Shown here: one piece after another, positions 28,256-36,255 of the stretch
Numbering within the stretch: position 1 is the first letter of the stretch
Layout: the number at the start of each line of letters is the position of its first letter
Made by a program: the position numbers and the translations under genes
Notes under the pieces: model-generated
What the model was told of the DNA's origin: nothing
The model's input: the letters and a program-made list of their open reading frames with translations, nothing else
The model's database searches: none
NCBI GenBank assembly: GCA_963606965.1
Contig: CAVDAL010000106.1
Location: 1 to 42,076, forward strand
Origin: CAVDAL01 sp963606965
GTDB lineage: Bacteria > Actinomycetota > Coriobacteriia > Coriobacteriales > QAMH01
Length of the DNA stretch: 42,076 bases
Reading direction: 5' to 3'

Positions 28256-28343
28256 TTGACCCCCCACCGCTGCGTGTTTTCGTTCCAAAAAAATTTTGAT
28301 TTTTGACAAAATTCGGGCAATTTTTGGCACATAACCGGACTCA

Positions 28344-28383
28344 TTTGCCACGGGCTGGCAAACAGGAACAGGAATGTGGCAAA
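28344..28383. repeat. Competing hairpins downstream of hicB
   Basis: TTTGCCAC (28344-28351) can pair with TGGCAAA (28356-28362, 5-nt loop) or with GTGGCAAA (28376-28383). It lies 45-85 bp after the hicB stop and could be a weak terminator of the toxin-antitoxin transcript; there is no clean U-run. Confidence 0.45.
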
Positions 28384-28428
28384 TTTTCGACAAATAGCAG
28401 TCCCAATTCCATCAAGAGCACCACTTCA

Positions 28429-28803
28429 TTAAGATGCTTTATTGGCAGAATAGAGTGCATCATTTTTTGACAGCAGATATACGCAATATTGATTCATGCT
28501 TATTCCTTCATTTTGTGAATGCAAGGCCAAGGACCTGTGCAAAGAGCGCGGAATGCGCAATTTAAATTGTCCTGAATAGTTATCAAGACTGTCAGGTTCA
28601 TATATTTCAATACCATCTTCAATTGCCGCCGCAAGCCATGCCTTTTTTGCATCGACAGAATTTGCAATTGCTTCTTCAATTGTTTGCGCGCAACTTATGC
28701 ACCCAGGAAGGTCAGGGTATGAAACAATAAAGCCACCTTCATCTTGGTCTTCAATAATTTCCATCTTGTATGACACCGCCATATAATCGCTAACAGATTT
28801 CAT
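28429..28803 (-). CDS. hicB: HicB-type antitoxin
   Basis: A 124-residue protein. I prefer the ATG at 28803 because GAGGA then sits 8-9 nt upstream; an ATG at 28809 is also possible, and a TTG at 28824 is less likely. The HicB partial RNase H-like domain is clear (EDQDEGGFIVSYPDLPGC, then IEEAIANSVDAKKAWL). It is followed by a C-terminal ribbon-helix-helix-like segment (QFKLRIPRSLHRSLALHSQNEGISMNQYCVYLLSK) that would bind the operator. The family neutralises HicA and represses its own promoter. The start lies inside the end of hicA (14-bp overlap), which fits coupled translation. Confidence 0.92.
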   Translation of the reverse strand: MKSVSDYMAVSYKMEIIEDQDEGGFIVSYPDLPGCISCAQTIEEAIANSVDAKKAWLAAAIEDGIEIYEPDSLDNYSGQFKLRIPRSLHRSLALHSQNEGISMNQYCVYLLSKNDALYSANKAS

Positions 28804-29044
28804 TTTCATCTTCCTCGCTTTCAACGACGCTCTTCACCATTGCAACATATGCTTTCTTGATTGGCTCGTGCTTCGGTATTGTGATTGGGAAGCATCCGCT
28901 TTTTCTGAATATGTAATGACTGCTTCCTCCCTTTGGCGCAGACATTGTATATCCATAACTTTCCAACACTTTGGCAAGCTCATCAAAGCGCATATCTTTT
29001 GAAAGGCTGCAAATCTTAGCTATTAATTTGTCCCATTTTGTCAT
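28790..29044 (-). CDS. hicA: HicA-type mRNA interferase toxin
   Basis: An 84-residue protein from the ATG at 29044. AAGGGG lies 7 nt before it; another in-frame ATG two codons earlier (29050) is too close to that site. The dsRNA-binding-like HicA fold is recognisable from LAKVLESYGYTMSAPKGGSSHYIFRK, with the catalytic histidine in SSHYIF, then the PHKE-like segment ITIPKHEPIKKAYV. HicA toxins cleave mRNA independently of ribosomes. It is the first gene of the hicAB pair, which is the usual order. The length is normal and nothing suggests it is broken. Confidence 0.92.
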   Translation of the reverse strand: MTKWDKLIAKICSLSKDMRFDELAKVLESYGYTMSAPKGGSSHYIFRKSGCFPITIPKHEPIKKAYVAMVKSVVESEEDENEIC

Positions 29045-29066
29045 TTGCATTCCCCTTTCAGTGCTG

Positions 29067-29095
29067 AGTATACATGGTGTCATACATGGTGTCAA
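29067..29095 (-). promoter_or_regulatory. hicAB promoter overlaid by a 12-bp tandem repeat
   Basis: On the minus strand the -35 TTGACA (29090-29095) and -10 TATACT (29067-29072) are separated by exactly 17 bp, close to the sigma-70/SigA consensus. A perfect 12-bp direct repeat (TGACACCATGTA twice, 29071-29094) fills the whole interval. This is where the ribbon-helix-helix domain of HicB would be expected to bind; the operator role is inferred. Confidence 0.8.
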
Positions 29096-29099
29096 GCAT

Positions 29100-29126
29100 A
29101 AAAAAGAGCCGCCAAATTGGCGGCTC
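29100..29126 (-). terminator. Intrinsic terminator of the tetR gene
   Basis: GAGCCGCC/GGCGGCTC is a perfect 8-bp GC-rich stem (29106-29113 with 29119-29126) with a 5-nt loop. On the minus strand it is followed by six T. It lies 42 bp after the tetR stop and immediately upstream of the hicAB promoter. Confidence 0.9.
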
Positions 29127-29167
29127 CTAGCTGCATCAAAAAACAGCAATAAAAATAAATGCGTATT

Positions 29168-29860
29168 TTATTCAACTGCAGTAAATTTAAAATCAAATTT
29201 CATTTCAAGCATAGAGAAAAGCTCATGCATAACAGATTCTGCAACATTACGAATGTCAATACCCAAAACGACAGCAATAATCTGTTGAATTTCATCTTCT
29301 GGAACAGAATAAGTTTTAAGGCTCATGTTCAAAAAGCGCTGTAGCTTCTTTTCTAACGTGAAATACATATCGCATGGCTTTGCCATATATGCGCGAATAA
29401 TTCCAGCAGAACCAATCTCCATTTCATAAAAGTCGCTTTCCTTATTATCAGGCAGATATGAAGCAAAAATTTCGCCAATCTTTTTTGCTGTTTTATGATG
29501 GATAAGATCGAGTAAATCGTCGTCTGTATAAACTTCAACATAAATATCGCGCAAGTTTTCATTAAGCTCTGCAAGCGTAATCTGGATTGAAGTTTCAACA
29601 GCATAAAGTAAAGCTTTGCTTGCATCTTCCCCAACGATTTTTCCAGCAATCGTGAACTGATTTTCAAACATGAATTCACACAAAGCTGTTAAAACATCAC
29701 TTTTAGACTTAAAGATGTTATAAAAACAGCCTGTGGAAACCTGTGATTCTTGCATAATTTGCTTTGGAGTTGTTTTGCTATATCCTTGCTCCAAAAAAAG
29801 ACGAACGCATGTTGATAATATTCGTTTTTGTGCACCCTCTTTATCATGCTTTTTTGCCAT
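29168..29860 (-). CDS. TetR/AcrR family transcriptional regulator
   Basis: A 230-residue protein from the ATG at 29860, which has AAAAGGG about 10-12 nt upstream; the frame runs 18 codons further but overlaps the promoter-like region. The N-terminal TetR helix-turn-helix is clear at about 8-58 (KRILSTCVRLFLEQGYSKTTPKQIMQESQVSTGCFYNIFKSKSDVL). The remaining 170 residues are helical, the usual ligand and dimer domain, with no recognisable ligand signature. It is transcribed away from the MBG surface protein gene, the normal arrangement for a local repressor, so that gene and its own are the likely targets. Confidence 0.93.
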   Translation of the reverse strand: MAKKHDKEGAQKRILSTCVRLFLEQGYSKTTPKQIMQESQVSTGCFYNIFKSKSDVLTALCEFMFENQFTIAGKIVGEDASKALLYAVETSIQITLAELNENLRDIYVEVYTDDDLLDLIHHKTAKKIGEIFASYLPDNKESDFYEMEIGSAGIIRAYMAKPCDMYFTLEKKLQRFLNMSLKTYSVPEDEIQQIIAVVLGIDIRNVAESVMHELFSMLEMKFDFKFTAVE

Positions 29861-29903
29861 GGTTAATTTTCCCTTTTCATCTCTAGAATTCAAAACCGGT
29901 TCT

Positions 29904-29909
29904 ATTATA
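29904..29909 (-). promoter_or_regulatory. -10 box of tetR with a C7 tract at the -35 position
   Basis: TATAAT on the minus strand, 44 nt before the tetR ATG. A homopolymer of seven C on this strand (G on plus, 29927-29933) starts exactly 17 bp upstream, where a -35 would lie, and no -35 hexamer is visible. The -10 is flanked by GGTT and AACC, a short imperfect palindrome that could be part of a TetR operator. Confidence 0.45.
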
Positions 29910-30146
29910 ACCAAGAAATCGCAGATGGGGGGGTAGAATCGAAAAAAATTTTCAAAACACCCTAGCTAGAAGTTGTTTGTCATATTTATACCTAGTTTTA
30001 CTGTAGGATTTTCCGCAAAGCCAGCTTTACTTGGTCTATTAGCACAAATCCACTATTCACAAAGACTAAAATTGCAAATCTTAATAAACTTAATCTGTAC
30101 TCAATTCTGAAATATCCTCTTTTTACAGGGAATTACCATGATTATA

Positions 30147-30155
30147 TGCTATAGT
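30147..30155 (+). promoter_or_regulatory. Extended -10 promoter of the MBG surface protein gene
   Basis: TGCTATAGT, an extended -10 hexamer, 44 bp before the ATG. TTTACA lies 22 bp further upstream, too far for a normal -35, so the extended -10 would have to carry the promoter. Confidence 0.45.
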
Positions 30156-30198
30156 TTGCATATCAAGCGTTATCTGTTCCAAAGCGAAGGGAGCTGCC

Positions 30199-31848
30199 AT
30201 GTTCATACGAGCATATTCAAAAGCAAAAAGTTTTTACAAAGTGCTATTCATTGTTGTTTTAGCGCTGCTTGCATTAATTCCACTAAATTCTATAGCGCAA
30301 CCAGTGCAAACAAGTGGCGACTGGTATATATATGAATATGATAGCGTTTATGATGGCGCAAACCACAGTTCATATGTAGTAATTGAAAATACTGAAAAGT
30401 ATTCAGTTAAATATTTTGATAACAGTGGGGCTGAACTTTCCACTGTCCCAACGCAAAAAAATGCTGGAAGTTACACCTATAAAGCAGAAATTTGGGTCAA
30501 CGGCGAAATTTTACAATCAACAATTACGCTGCGACTTGATATTGAAGCGCGAGATGTAAATGTGAAGATTGCTGGCAACAGTTTGGATACTTATTACACT
30601 GGTCGATTACAGTCCATCAGTGGTTGGCAAATTAAAGAAACAAGCATCCCTACTGTTAGCGGAGCAGCTACACCGACCTTTAATACAAGCACAATTTCTT
30701 GTTCAAACAGTGCTGTTGCAAAAGGCGCAAGTGCCGCCGAATATAGCATGGGGCTTAAAAGCAGCGACTTTTCTTGTTCAGATACAAACTTTGATGTGAA
30801 TTACACTATTACAGATGGCAAATTAAATATTAAACCAAGAGATGTCACGATAAATGTCAGAGGGCAAAGTGCAAAGTATACATATGATGGGCAAGAAAAG
30901 TCTATCAGCGGCTGGGTTTATTTAGATTACAAAGTTAAGCAAATCCCTGGTTTAGCAGATGCAGTTTTTAGTTCTTACTATATTGACACAACAAGATCTG
31001 AAGAGCCAGAAGCCAAAGGTACAAATGTTGGCAGCTATTATATGAATCTTAAAAGCGACGAATTTATTTGCACTGACAAAGACTTCAATGCAAGTTTTAA
31101 TGTCGTTAGTGATGGCACTTTGACAATTGAGCCGCGCGCTGTACATATAACAATTGAAGGAAATAAAGCCACGAAAACATATAATGGCAAAGAACAGAAT
31201 GTTGAAGGTTGGACTGTAACAAAAGCAGAAGTTGAAAAAGTTGAAGCAGGCTCTGGCTATACCAAGTGGGCAGAAGATAATACACCAAAATTCGACACAT
31301 CTAATATTCAAGCAGAAGGCGAATTTATTGCAAAAGGCACAGATGTTGGAACATATGAAATGCCATTAATGGCAGACTTCTTCTATTGTACGAATGATAA
31401 TTTCTATCCTGTATATGAAGAGATTGTTAGCGGCTCACTCACTATTGAGCCTGTTGATGGGGTTGTTGTTACAATCAAAGGCAATAATGGCAAATATACA
31501 TATGATGGCGACGCAAAGCAAGTTAATGGATATACAGCAACATATTCAAACGGCCTTTATACTGCGAATGATTATGCTATGACAGGGAGCGCGACTGCGT
31601 CTGCAAAAAAGGTCGGCACATATAACATGGGTCTTAGCGCGGATCAATTCCAAAATACGAATACAAACTTCACGAATGTGAAGTTTAAAGTTATTGATGG
31701 CAAACTAACAATTGAAAAGCCAGTTGTAAAAAATAGTGAAACGCCAAGGACGGGTGATGATTCAAACTTTATGCTTTTAGCTCTTGCATGTGTTGCTGTG
31801 GCTGGTGCAAGCCTTATTGTTACAGCACGCAAGCGCCGCAAAGAATAA
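30199..31848 (+). CDS. MBG-repeat cell-wall protein with TPRTG sorting signal
   Basis: A 549-residue protein; GAAGGGAG lies 5 nt before the ATG. The signal peptide is at 1-33 (hydrophobic 14-28, cleavage near SIAQ). An N-terminal domain with YDG-type character (about 40-116) is followed by four MBG-like beta repeats at about 118-212, 213-312, 313-417 and 421-506. Each opens with a V-x-I-x-G-N/Q, Y-T/N-G/DG-K pattern and ends in G-K/T-L-x-I-x-P. The C-terminus is TPRTG (515-519), a hydrophobic helix and RKRRKE, a non-canonical sorting signal with Thr in place of Leu. It is probably a wall-anchored stalk or adhesin. It is divergent from a TetR gene and ends at a strong hairpin. Confidence 0.9.
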   Translation: MFIRAYSKAKSFYKVLFIVVLALLALIPLNSIAQPVQTSGDWYIYEYDSVYDGANHSSYVVIENTEKYSVKYFDNSGAELSTVPTQKNAGSYTYKAEIWVNGEILQSTITLRLDIEARDVNVKIAGNSLDTYYTGRLQSISGWQIKETSIPTVSGAATPTFNTSTISCSNSAVAKGASAAEYSMGLKSSDFSCSDTNFDVNYTITDGKLNIKPRDVTINVRGQSAKYTYDGQEKSISGWVYLDYKVKQIPGLADAVFSSYYIDTTRSEEPEAKGTNVGSYYMNLKSDEFICTDKDFNASFNVVSDGTLTIEPRAVHITIEGNKATKTYNGKEQNVEGWTVTKAEVEKVEAGSGYTKWAEDNTPKFDTSNIQAEGEFIAKGTDVGTYEMPLMADFFYCTNDNFYPVYEEIVSGSLTIEPVDGVVVTIKGNNGKYTYDGDAKQVNGYTATYSNGLYTANDYAMTGSATASAKKVGTYNMGLSADQFQNTNTNFTNVKFKVIDGKLTIEKPVVKNSETPRTGDDSNFMLLALACVAVAGASLIVTARKRRKE

Positions 31849-31900
31849 TAGTAAGCTTTTGTAATTGTGCCTTCTTTTTGAAGCACATAAGCGAAGAAGA

Positions 31901-31933
31901 ATGATAAAGCCGCTTTTACAGCGGCTTTATCAT
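31901..31933. terminator. Bidirectional terminator-like hairpin
   Basis: A perfect 13-bp inverted repeat, ATGATAAAGCCGC/GCGGCTTTATCAT, with a 7-nt loop between the convergent MBG and YczE-like genes. The A/T outer stem supplies short U-tracts in both directions. Confidence 0.85.
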
Positions 31934-32081
31934 TTAATTGGCAAAAATTCCACATTGCATCGACAATTTATGCGAACATATAAATCAATGTACTGAAGCG
32001 ATGGAAATTTATCTGTGTACATAAATTTTGCGCACGCATTTAAATATGAATGTGAAGTTTTAAAAGATTAATGTCGCAAAA

Positions 32082-32783
32082 TTAAAGCTGGTCTTTTGCG
32101 CTCAAGCTGTCTGCATAATTTTGAATCAGAGAAGCAATTTTTGCTGTTGCCTTCGTCACTAAGCCAACACAAACAGCAGCAGCAACTGTTCCTTCACGCA
32201 CACCTTGAATGCCTCCAGCAAACAAAAGTCCAAGAATACAAGCTGACAAAACCAAAGAAATATCAAAAGCAATTTTCACATTGCTGAACTTAAAGCCCTT
32301 TACTTGGCAAATTGCAAGCATTACGCCTTCCCCAGCAAGAGTGATCACTTTTGCACGCACTTGCATCCAGACACCAATACCAATGCAAAAGATGCCGGCA
32401 ACGCAAAGCAAAATCTGTTCAACATAATTTGTGTAAGCAATATGTTCTGTCACAAACAGCGCAAAGTCTGTCAAATATCCAAATGCAAAAGCAACACCAA
32501 GTTGCAAAAGCTGGAAAGGCTGATATTTTTTACGCAAAATCAAAACTTGAAGCAGCACAAAGAAGCAATGCATAGCAATTGTTGCAGTGCCAACAGTAAG
32601 CGGGGTAAACAAGCTCACAACATATGGAACGCTAGACACAGGCGACGTGCCAAGGTCTGCTTTAATTGAAAATGCAATTCCAAATGACATAATCAGCAAA
32701 CTAAATCCCAAAAGAAGCCAACGTTTAACAGAACATGCTTCTTTTGGGACTTTTATTAAATTCAAAAGTCCCTTAATTTTCAT
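32082..32783 (-). CDS. YczE/YyaS/YitT-type integral membrane protein
   Basis: A 233-residue protein with about five membrane helices (near 22-40, 50-80, 90-110, 123-142, 175-215). The N-terminal pattern LGFSLLIMSFGIAFSIKADLGTSPVSSVPYVVS is typical of the YczE-like family, which is widespread in Firmicutes and Actinobacteria and has no settled biochemical function. Some members lie near transporters or are implicated in export of secondary metabolites. The gene stands alone, convergent with the MBG gene and downstream of the M16C operon terminator. The ribosome binding site (GAGAG) is weak. I cannot name a substrate. Confidence 0.85.
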   Translation of the reverse strand: MKIKGLLNLIKVPKEACSVKRWLLLGFSLLIMSFGIAFSIKADLGTSPVSSVPYVVSLFTPLTVGTATIAMHCFFVLLQVLILRKKYQPFQLLQLGVAFAFGYLTDFALFVTEHIAYTNYVEQILLCVAGIFCIGIGVWMQVRAKVITLAGEGVMLAICQVKGFKFSNVKIAFDISLVLSACILGLLFAGGIQGVREGTVAAAVCVGLVTKATAKIASLIQNYADSLSAKDQL

Positions 32784-32895
32784 GTTTTCTCTCTATATAT
32801 TTGTTTTGATTTATGCTTTTATTTTAATATTGTTTTTGCAAATATAAAGAGATAATTTATAAACGGCAAAACATAACTTAACCACCATTAAATGC

Positions 32896-32926
32896 AAATG
32901 CCCTGCTTTTATGCAGCAGGGCATTT
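32896..32926. terminator. Terminator downstream of the M16C operon
   Basis: An 11-bp perfect stem AAATGCCCTGC/GCAGGGCATTT with a 9-nt loop, about 100 bp after the M16C peptidase stop codon. The T-run is better on the plus strand, but the minus strand also reads into ATTTGCATTT, so it probably works both ways. Confidence 0.8.
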
Positions 32927-33024
32927 TTTATAGCAAAGTTCAGTTTAACTTCATCACAAAAAGCCAATATTTGTGAGCAATGATAGTTTTATTCTAGCAA
33001 CCTTTTTGTTTCATAGTCTTTCCT

Positions 33025-35892
33025 TTATAGGGAAATAATTTTTTCAAGGCCGCAAGAATCCAGTTGTTCCTTTGCACCTATAACACAGATACTGCTCCGC
33101 TCTTGAAGCGTTGTATCAAAAAGCTCTGCAATTTGAGTCAGGTCTTCTGGTACTGCGTTCAAAAGTGCTTTGCGCCGTGCACAGAGTGTCTTATACGTAA
33201 GACCACTGAAATATCTCGCATCTGCCTGCTGCCCTTTCAGCCGTATAGTAAGCAACGGAGAACCATCTGCAATAGTGCCGATTATAGCTCCGGTCAAATC
33301 TGTACTTGGCTTCATAGTATTTTTGAGATACTCCCCCACTCTGCCAAAAGTTTCAAGAGACTGCGCTGCTGATGGGTCACGATAAGAATATCCGCCACAA
33401 AATCCTGTCTCGCGCACAACAAGCCCTGCACCATAGGCTCCGCCCTGAACTCGGATAGCATTCCAAAGATAATTAAGACTAATCACATGGGAAGCAAGCG
33501 CCATCAAGCCAGAAAAACGGCCGCCACAAGAAAGAACATTGCCGCCCCTTGCTGCAAATGCAACATCAGATGGGATTGCAAACCCTTCGCTAGCAGTGCC
33601 CCAAGGCTTAATGCATATCTGCTTTTCACTATCTTCACCTGCAGGCAAGCATTCAAAAGCCGCAAGCTGCGTTTGCGGAATGTCTCCAGTAAAGCTTACA
33701 GTCAAGCCGCTGCGGCAGAATATTTTGTCTGCCATTGCTTTAAGAAAACCGAAATTCTTCAATGAATCAAGCGTTTTTAAATATTGATAGTATTGGATAC
33801 CAGCACTGCATTCGCTAACAACACCAGAAACCGTGCTTGCCGCCATAAGCCGACGGAGCGCCGCAGCAGAACCTGACATCATAATATCCTGATAGAGTTC
33901 CAGCCTTCTCTGGCGAACAATATCAAGAATTGCTGAAGCATTATCAAAATGTGTATCACGCAAAATATGCACTGCAAGGTCTTGCGCCTTCTGTGCATTT
34001 TCAGAAAGCGTGCTATAAGTTACACAGAGCTTTGCTTTGCAAGTGTCTATTTCATTTTCCCCTGCAAAAGCTGCAATTGAAAAATCCAAAGAGCCAAATG
34101 TTTTGCGCGCTGCATTTGCAATTTGCTCTGCAGAATATTGCGAAGTCTCGAGTTTACCAAGCACATCACATAGCAATGCTGCTTGGGAATATTCTTCTTC
34201 GTCAAGACCATTGATATCAAAATACATGCTCACATAGCAGACACCATTGTGGCTAATCGGGTGACGAAGAACGCATATATCTTCTATATTTGAAATTTCT
34301 GTTTGGATATATTCAGGCTTTGCGTCCACATCTGCGATGGTAAGCGCCGGCATAGAAGCCAATACTTCTGGCGAATCTTCACTCATTTGCCACTCAATCA
34401 AAGCATTCTGTTCATCATAAAGCGCCTTGACTTGCGCTTCACTCATATTCTCAAGCTCAGTGCCAATGCGCTGCATTTCCGCTTCGGCACGTCTGACGCC
34501 GAGCGTGTGCGAAGGCAAAAGTTGAACTTTGCAGCTATGTTCATTTTGAAGCAGCACTTCCTTGATCAGCTGTTCAAAATAACCTTGATTTTTCTTTTCT
34601 TCTAGCGATGCAAAAAGGGCTTCCACTTCAAGATTAGCTTCTGGATTACCGCCATAAAGCCAGCTTTCCATCACTTGCAAAAACAAGCTTACACCCTGAA
34701 CATCGCCACCAAAGTCACGCTCTTGCATTTTGAACTTCAAGTTTGCAATGGAAGCATCCAGAGTTTCTTTATTAATTCCATTTTCTGCTATTTCAGTCAG
34801 CACACGGCGAACCACAGCCTGCGCCTGCTCGGTATTTTCAGGGCGCATGTTGCGGAGTTCTAGCTTTACATATGGCTGCAGTATTTCACCTTGCACAAAC
34901 ATCAAGACATCTTCTGCAAGTCCATCTTCCAGAATCGCTTTGCAAAGCGGAGCATGGTTGCTACCGCAAAGAACATCAGTAAGAATCTCTATAGCAATAA
35001 TTTTTTCACGCGCTGAATAGTCACCAATAACGCTTGCAAAAATCAAGCGCGCCGCGCCATCTTCCTCTTCTTCTGAACTTACCTCGTATTCCGCACGCAA
35101 AAGCGGTACTTTTACCGGAGGCTGCACTTGTGGCGGAGCCATGCGCTCGCCCTTTTCCATGTGGCTTAAATATTCACCATCCAAAAGTGCCAAAACGGCA
35201 CCCAAATCCACATTGCCATCTAAAAATACATAAGCATTAGACGGTGAATAGAAGCGCCTGTGAGTATCCAAGAATTGTTCATAAGTCAAATCCGGGATTT
35301 TAGCCGGGTCGCCGCCAGAGGAAAAGTGATATGGCGTATCTGGAAAAAGCGCCTGCAAAATAGCAGTTTCTGCCAGTTCATCTGGGTCGGAATAGACACC
35401 TTTCATCTCGTTGAAAACAACACCGTTATAGCAGACTGAGCCATCATCTTGAGGCTCATAATGCCAGCCTTCTTGACGGAAAATTTCCGGCTTCTGATAA
35501 ATAGAAGGCGCAAATACAGCATCTAGATAAACTGAAACAAGATTCATGAAATCCTTGTCATTCTTGCTTGAAACTGGATAAACCGTCTTGTCTGAATATG
35601 TCATAGCATTCAGAAAAGTATTCATGGAGCTTTTCAGCAGTTCAACAAATGGCTCCTTTGCTGGATACTTCTGCGAGCCACAGAGGGTGGAATGCTCCAG
35701 AATGTGAAATACACCTGTGCTATTTTCAGGAAGTGTTTCAAATGCTATGCCAAATGTTTTATTTTCCTCATCGCGCTTAAGCCAAGCAAGTTTTAAGCCA
35801 GTTTTTTCATGTGTGTACTCGATGAGCACGCCGTCCAACTCACGCAAAGGCGTTTCCCGCGTTTTCCTGAATCCACAAATAATTTCGTTCAT
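33025..35892 (-). CDS. PreP/Cym1-like M16C zinc metallopeptidase
   Basis: A 955-residue protein from the ATG at 35892 (AAGGA 7-8 nt upstream); the frame stays open upstream only because it runs under the TSCPD gene. The inverted zinc motif HILEH is at 63-67 and the third ligand is probably E162 (VVFNEMKG), as in presequence-protease enzymes. The full length (about 950-1,000) and the two-half architecture match M16C peptidases, which enclose and degrade short unfolded peptides up to about 70 residues. No signal peptide is present, so it should act in the cytoplasm. It is the last gene of an operon with a chaperone-like protein, two ABC exporters and a TSCPD protein, 64 bp after the TSCPD gene. 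Confidence 0.95.
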   Translation of the reverse strand: MNEIICGFRKTRETPLRELDGVLIEYTHEKTGLKLAWLKRDEENKTFGIAFETLPENSTGVFHILEHSTLCGSQKYPAKEPFVELLKSSMNTFLNAMTYSDKTVYPVSSKNDKDFMNLVSVYLDAVFAPSIYQKPEIFRQEGWHYEPQDDGSVCYNGVVFNEMKGVYSDPDELAETAILQALFPDTPYHFSSGGDPAKIPDLTYEQFLDTHRRFYSPSNAYVFLDGNVDLGAVLALLDGEYLSHMEKGERMAPPQVQPPVKVPLLRAEYEVSSEEEEDGAARLIFASVIGDYSAREKIIAIEILTDVLCGSNHAPLCKAILEDGLAEDVLMFVQGEILQPYVKLELRNMRPENTEQAQAVVRRVLTEIAENGINKETLDASIANLKFKMQERDFGGDVQGVSLFLQVMESWLYGGNPEANLEVEALFASLEEKKNQGYFEQLIKEVLLQNEHSCKVQLLPSHTLGVRRAEAEMQRIGTELENMSEAQVKALYDEQNALIEWQMSEDSPEVLASMPALTIADVDAKPEYIQTEISNIEDICVLRHPISHNGVCYVSMYFDINGLDEEEYSQAALLCDVLGKLETSQYSAEQIANAARKTFGSLDFSIAAFAGENEIDTCKAKLCVTYSTLSENAQKAQDLAVHILRDTHFDNASAILDIVRQRRLELYQDIMMSGSAAALRRLMAASTVSGVVSECSAGIQYYQYLKTLDSLKNFGFLKAMADKIFCRSGLTVSFTGDIPQTQLAAFECLPAGEDSEKQICIKPWGTASEGFAIPSDVAFAARGGNVLSCGGRFSGLMALASHVISLNYLWNAIRVQGGAYGAGLVVRETGFCGGYSYRDPSAAQSLETFGRVGEYLKNTMKPSTDLTGAIIGTIADGSPLLTIRLKGQQADARYFSGLTYKTLCARRKALLNAVPEDLTQIAELFDTTLQERSSICVIGAKEQLDSCGLEKIISL

Positions 35893-35956
35893 CCTTGTTC
35901 CTTCGTATAAAAAGCTGTGACGGAGGCAAATAAAATGCCTCCCATTTGCTATTTCG

Positions 35957-36238
35957 TTATGCTTCGGCTTCAATCTGCTTTTGTGCTTCTTCAATGCACT
36001 GGCAAATAGCTTTGGAAAGCTCCATCGGGCATGAATTGCCTCCATGGCATGTAATATTGCGAGTGCGGCGTATTACATCTTCTGCCTTCATTCCTTCAGC
36101 AAGACTCATAACAGCATGGGAATTGCCATCGCATCCACCCACAATCTCAACATTGAAGATATAGCCATCAACATAATCAAAGCTGATTTCATCCGCGCAA
36201 ACTTCTTTTGCGGTCTTAAATACAAAATGCTTGTCCAT
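35957..36238 (-). CDS. TSCPD domain mini-protein (TIGR03905-like)
   Basis: A 93-residue protein with GGAAAGGA 7 nt before the ATG. It matches the stand-alone TSCPD family related to the C-terminal tail of class II ribonucleotide reductases and YtfJ-like proteins: YIFNVEIVGGCDGNSHAV, then RRTRNITCHGGNSCPMELSKAIC. Cysteines at 14, 36, 64, 70, 79 and 81 are visible; C36, C64 and C70 sit in the conserved glycine- and serine-rich motifs and could bind metal or act in redox. No biochemical role is established for stand-alone members. It lies 17 bp after the second ABC gene. Confidence 0.88.
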   Translation of the reverse strand: MDKHFVFKTAKEVCADEISFDYVDGYIFNVEIVGGCDGNSHAVMSLAEGMKAEDVIRRTRNITCHGGNSCPMELSKAICQCIEEAQKQIEAEA

Positions 36239-36255
36239 AATAATTCCTTTCCGAA

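Larger units (their letters stand above)
29861..30198. other. Divergent intergenic region tetR / MBG surface protein
   Basis: 338 bp without a gene. It carries the tetR -10 (29904-29909), the G7 tract (29927-29933), a short inverted repeat CCTA...TAGG (29991-30007) and the extended -10 of the MBG gene (30147-30155). The rest is AT-rich and shows nothing else I can support. Confidence 0.6.

Noticed and set aside
29045..29149. Longer hicA start including 35 extra codons
   Set aside because: It would begin upstream of the consensus promoter and inside the tetR terminator; the ATG at 29044 has a good ribosome binding site and matches family length.
35893..36045. Longer N-terminus for the M16C peptidase
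   Set aside because: The extra 51 codons overlap the TSCPD coding sequence and do not resemble the family; the ATG at 35892 has a ribosome binding site and starts at the expected M16C position.
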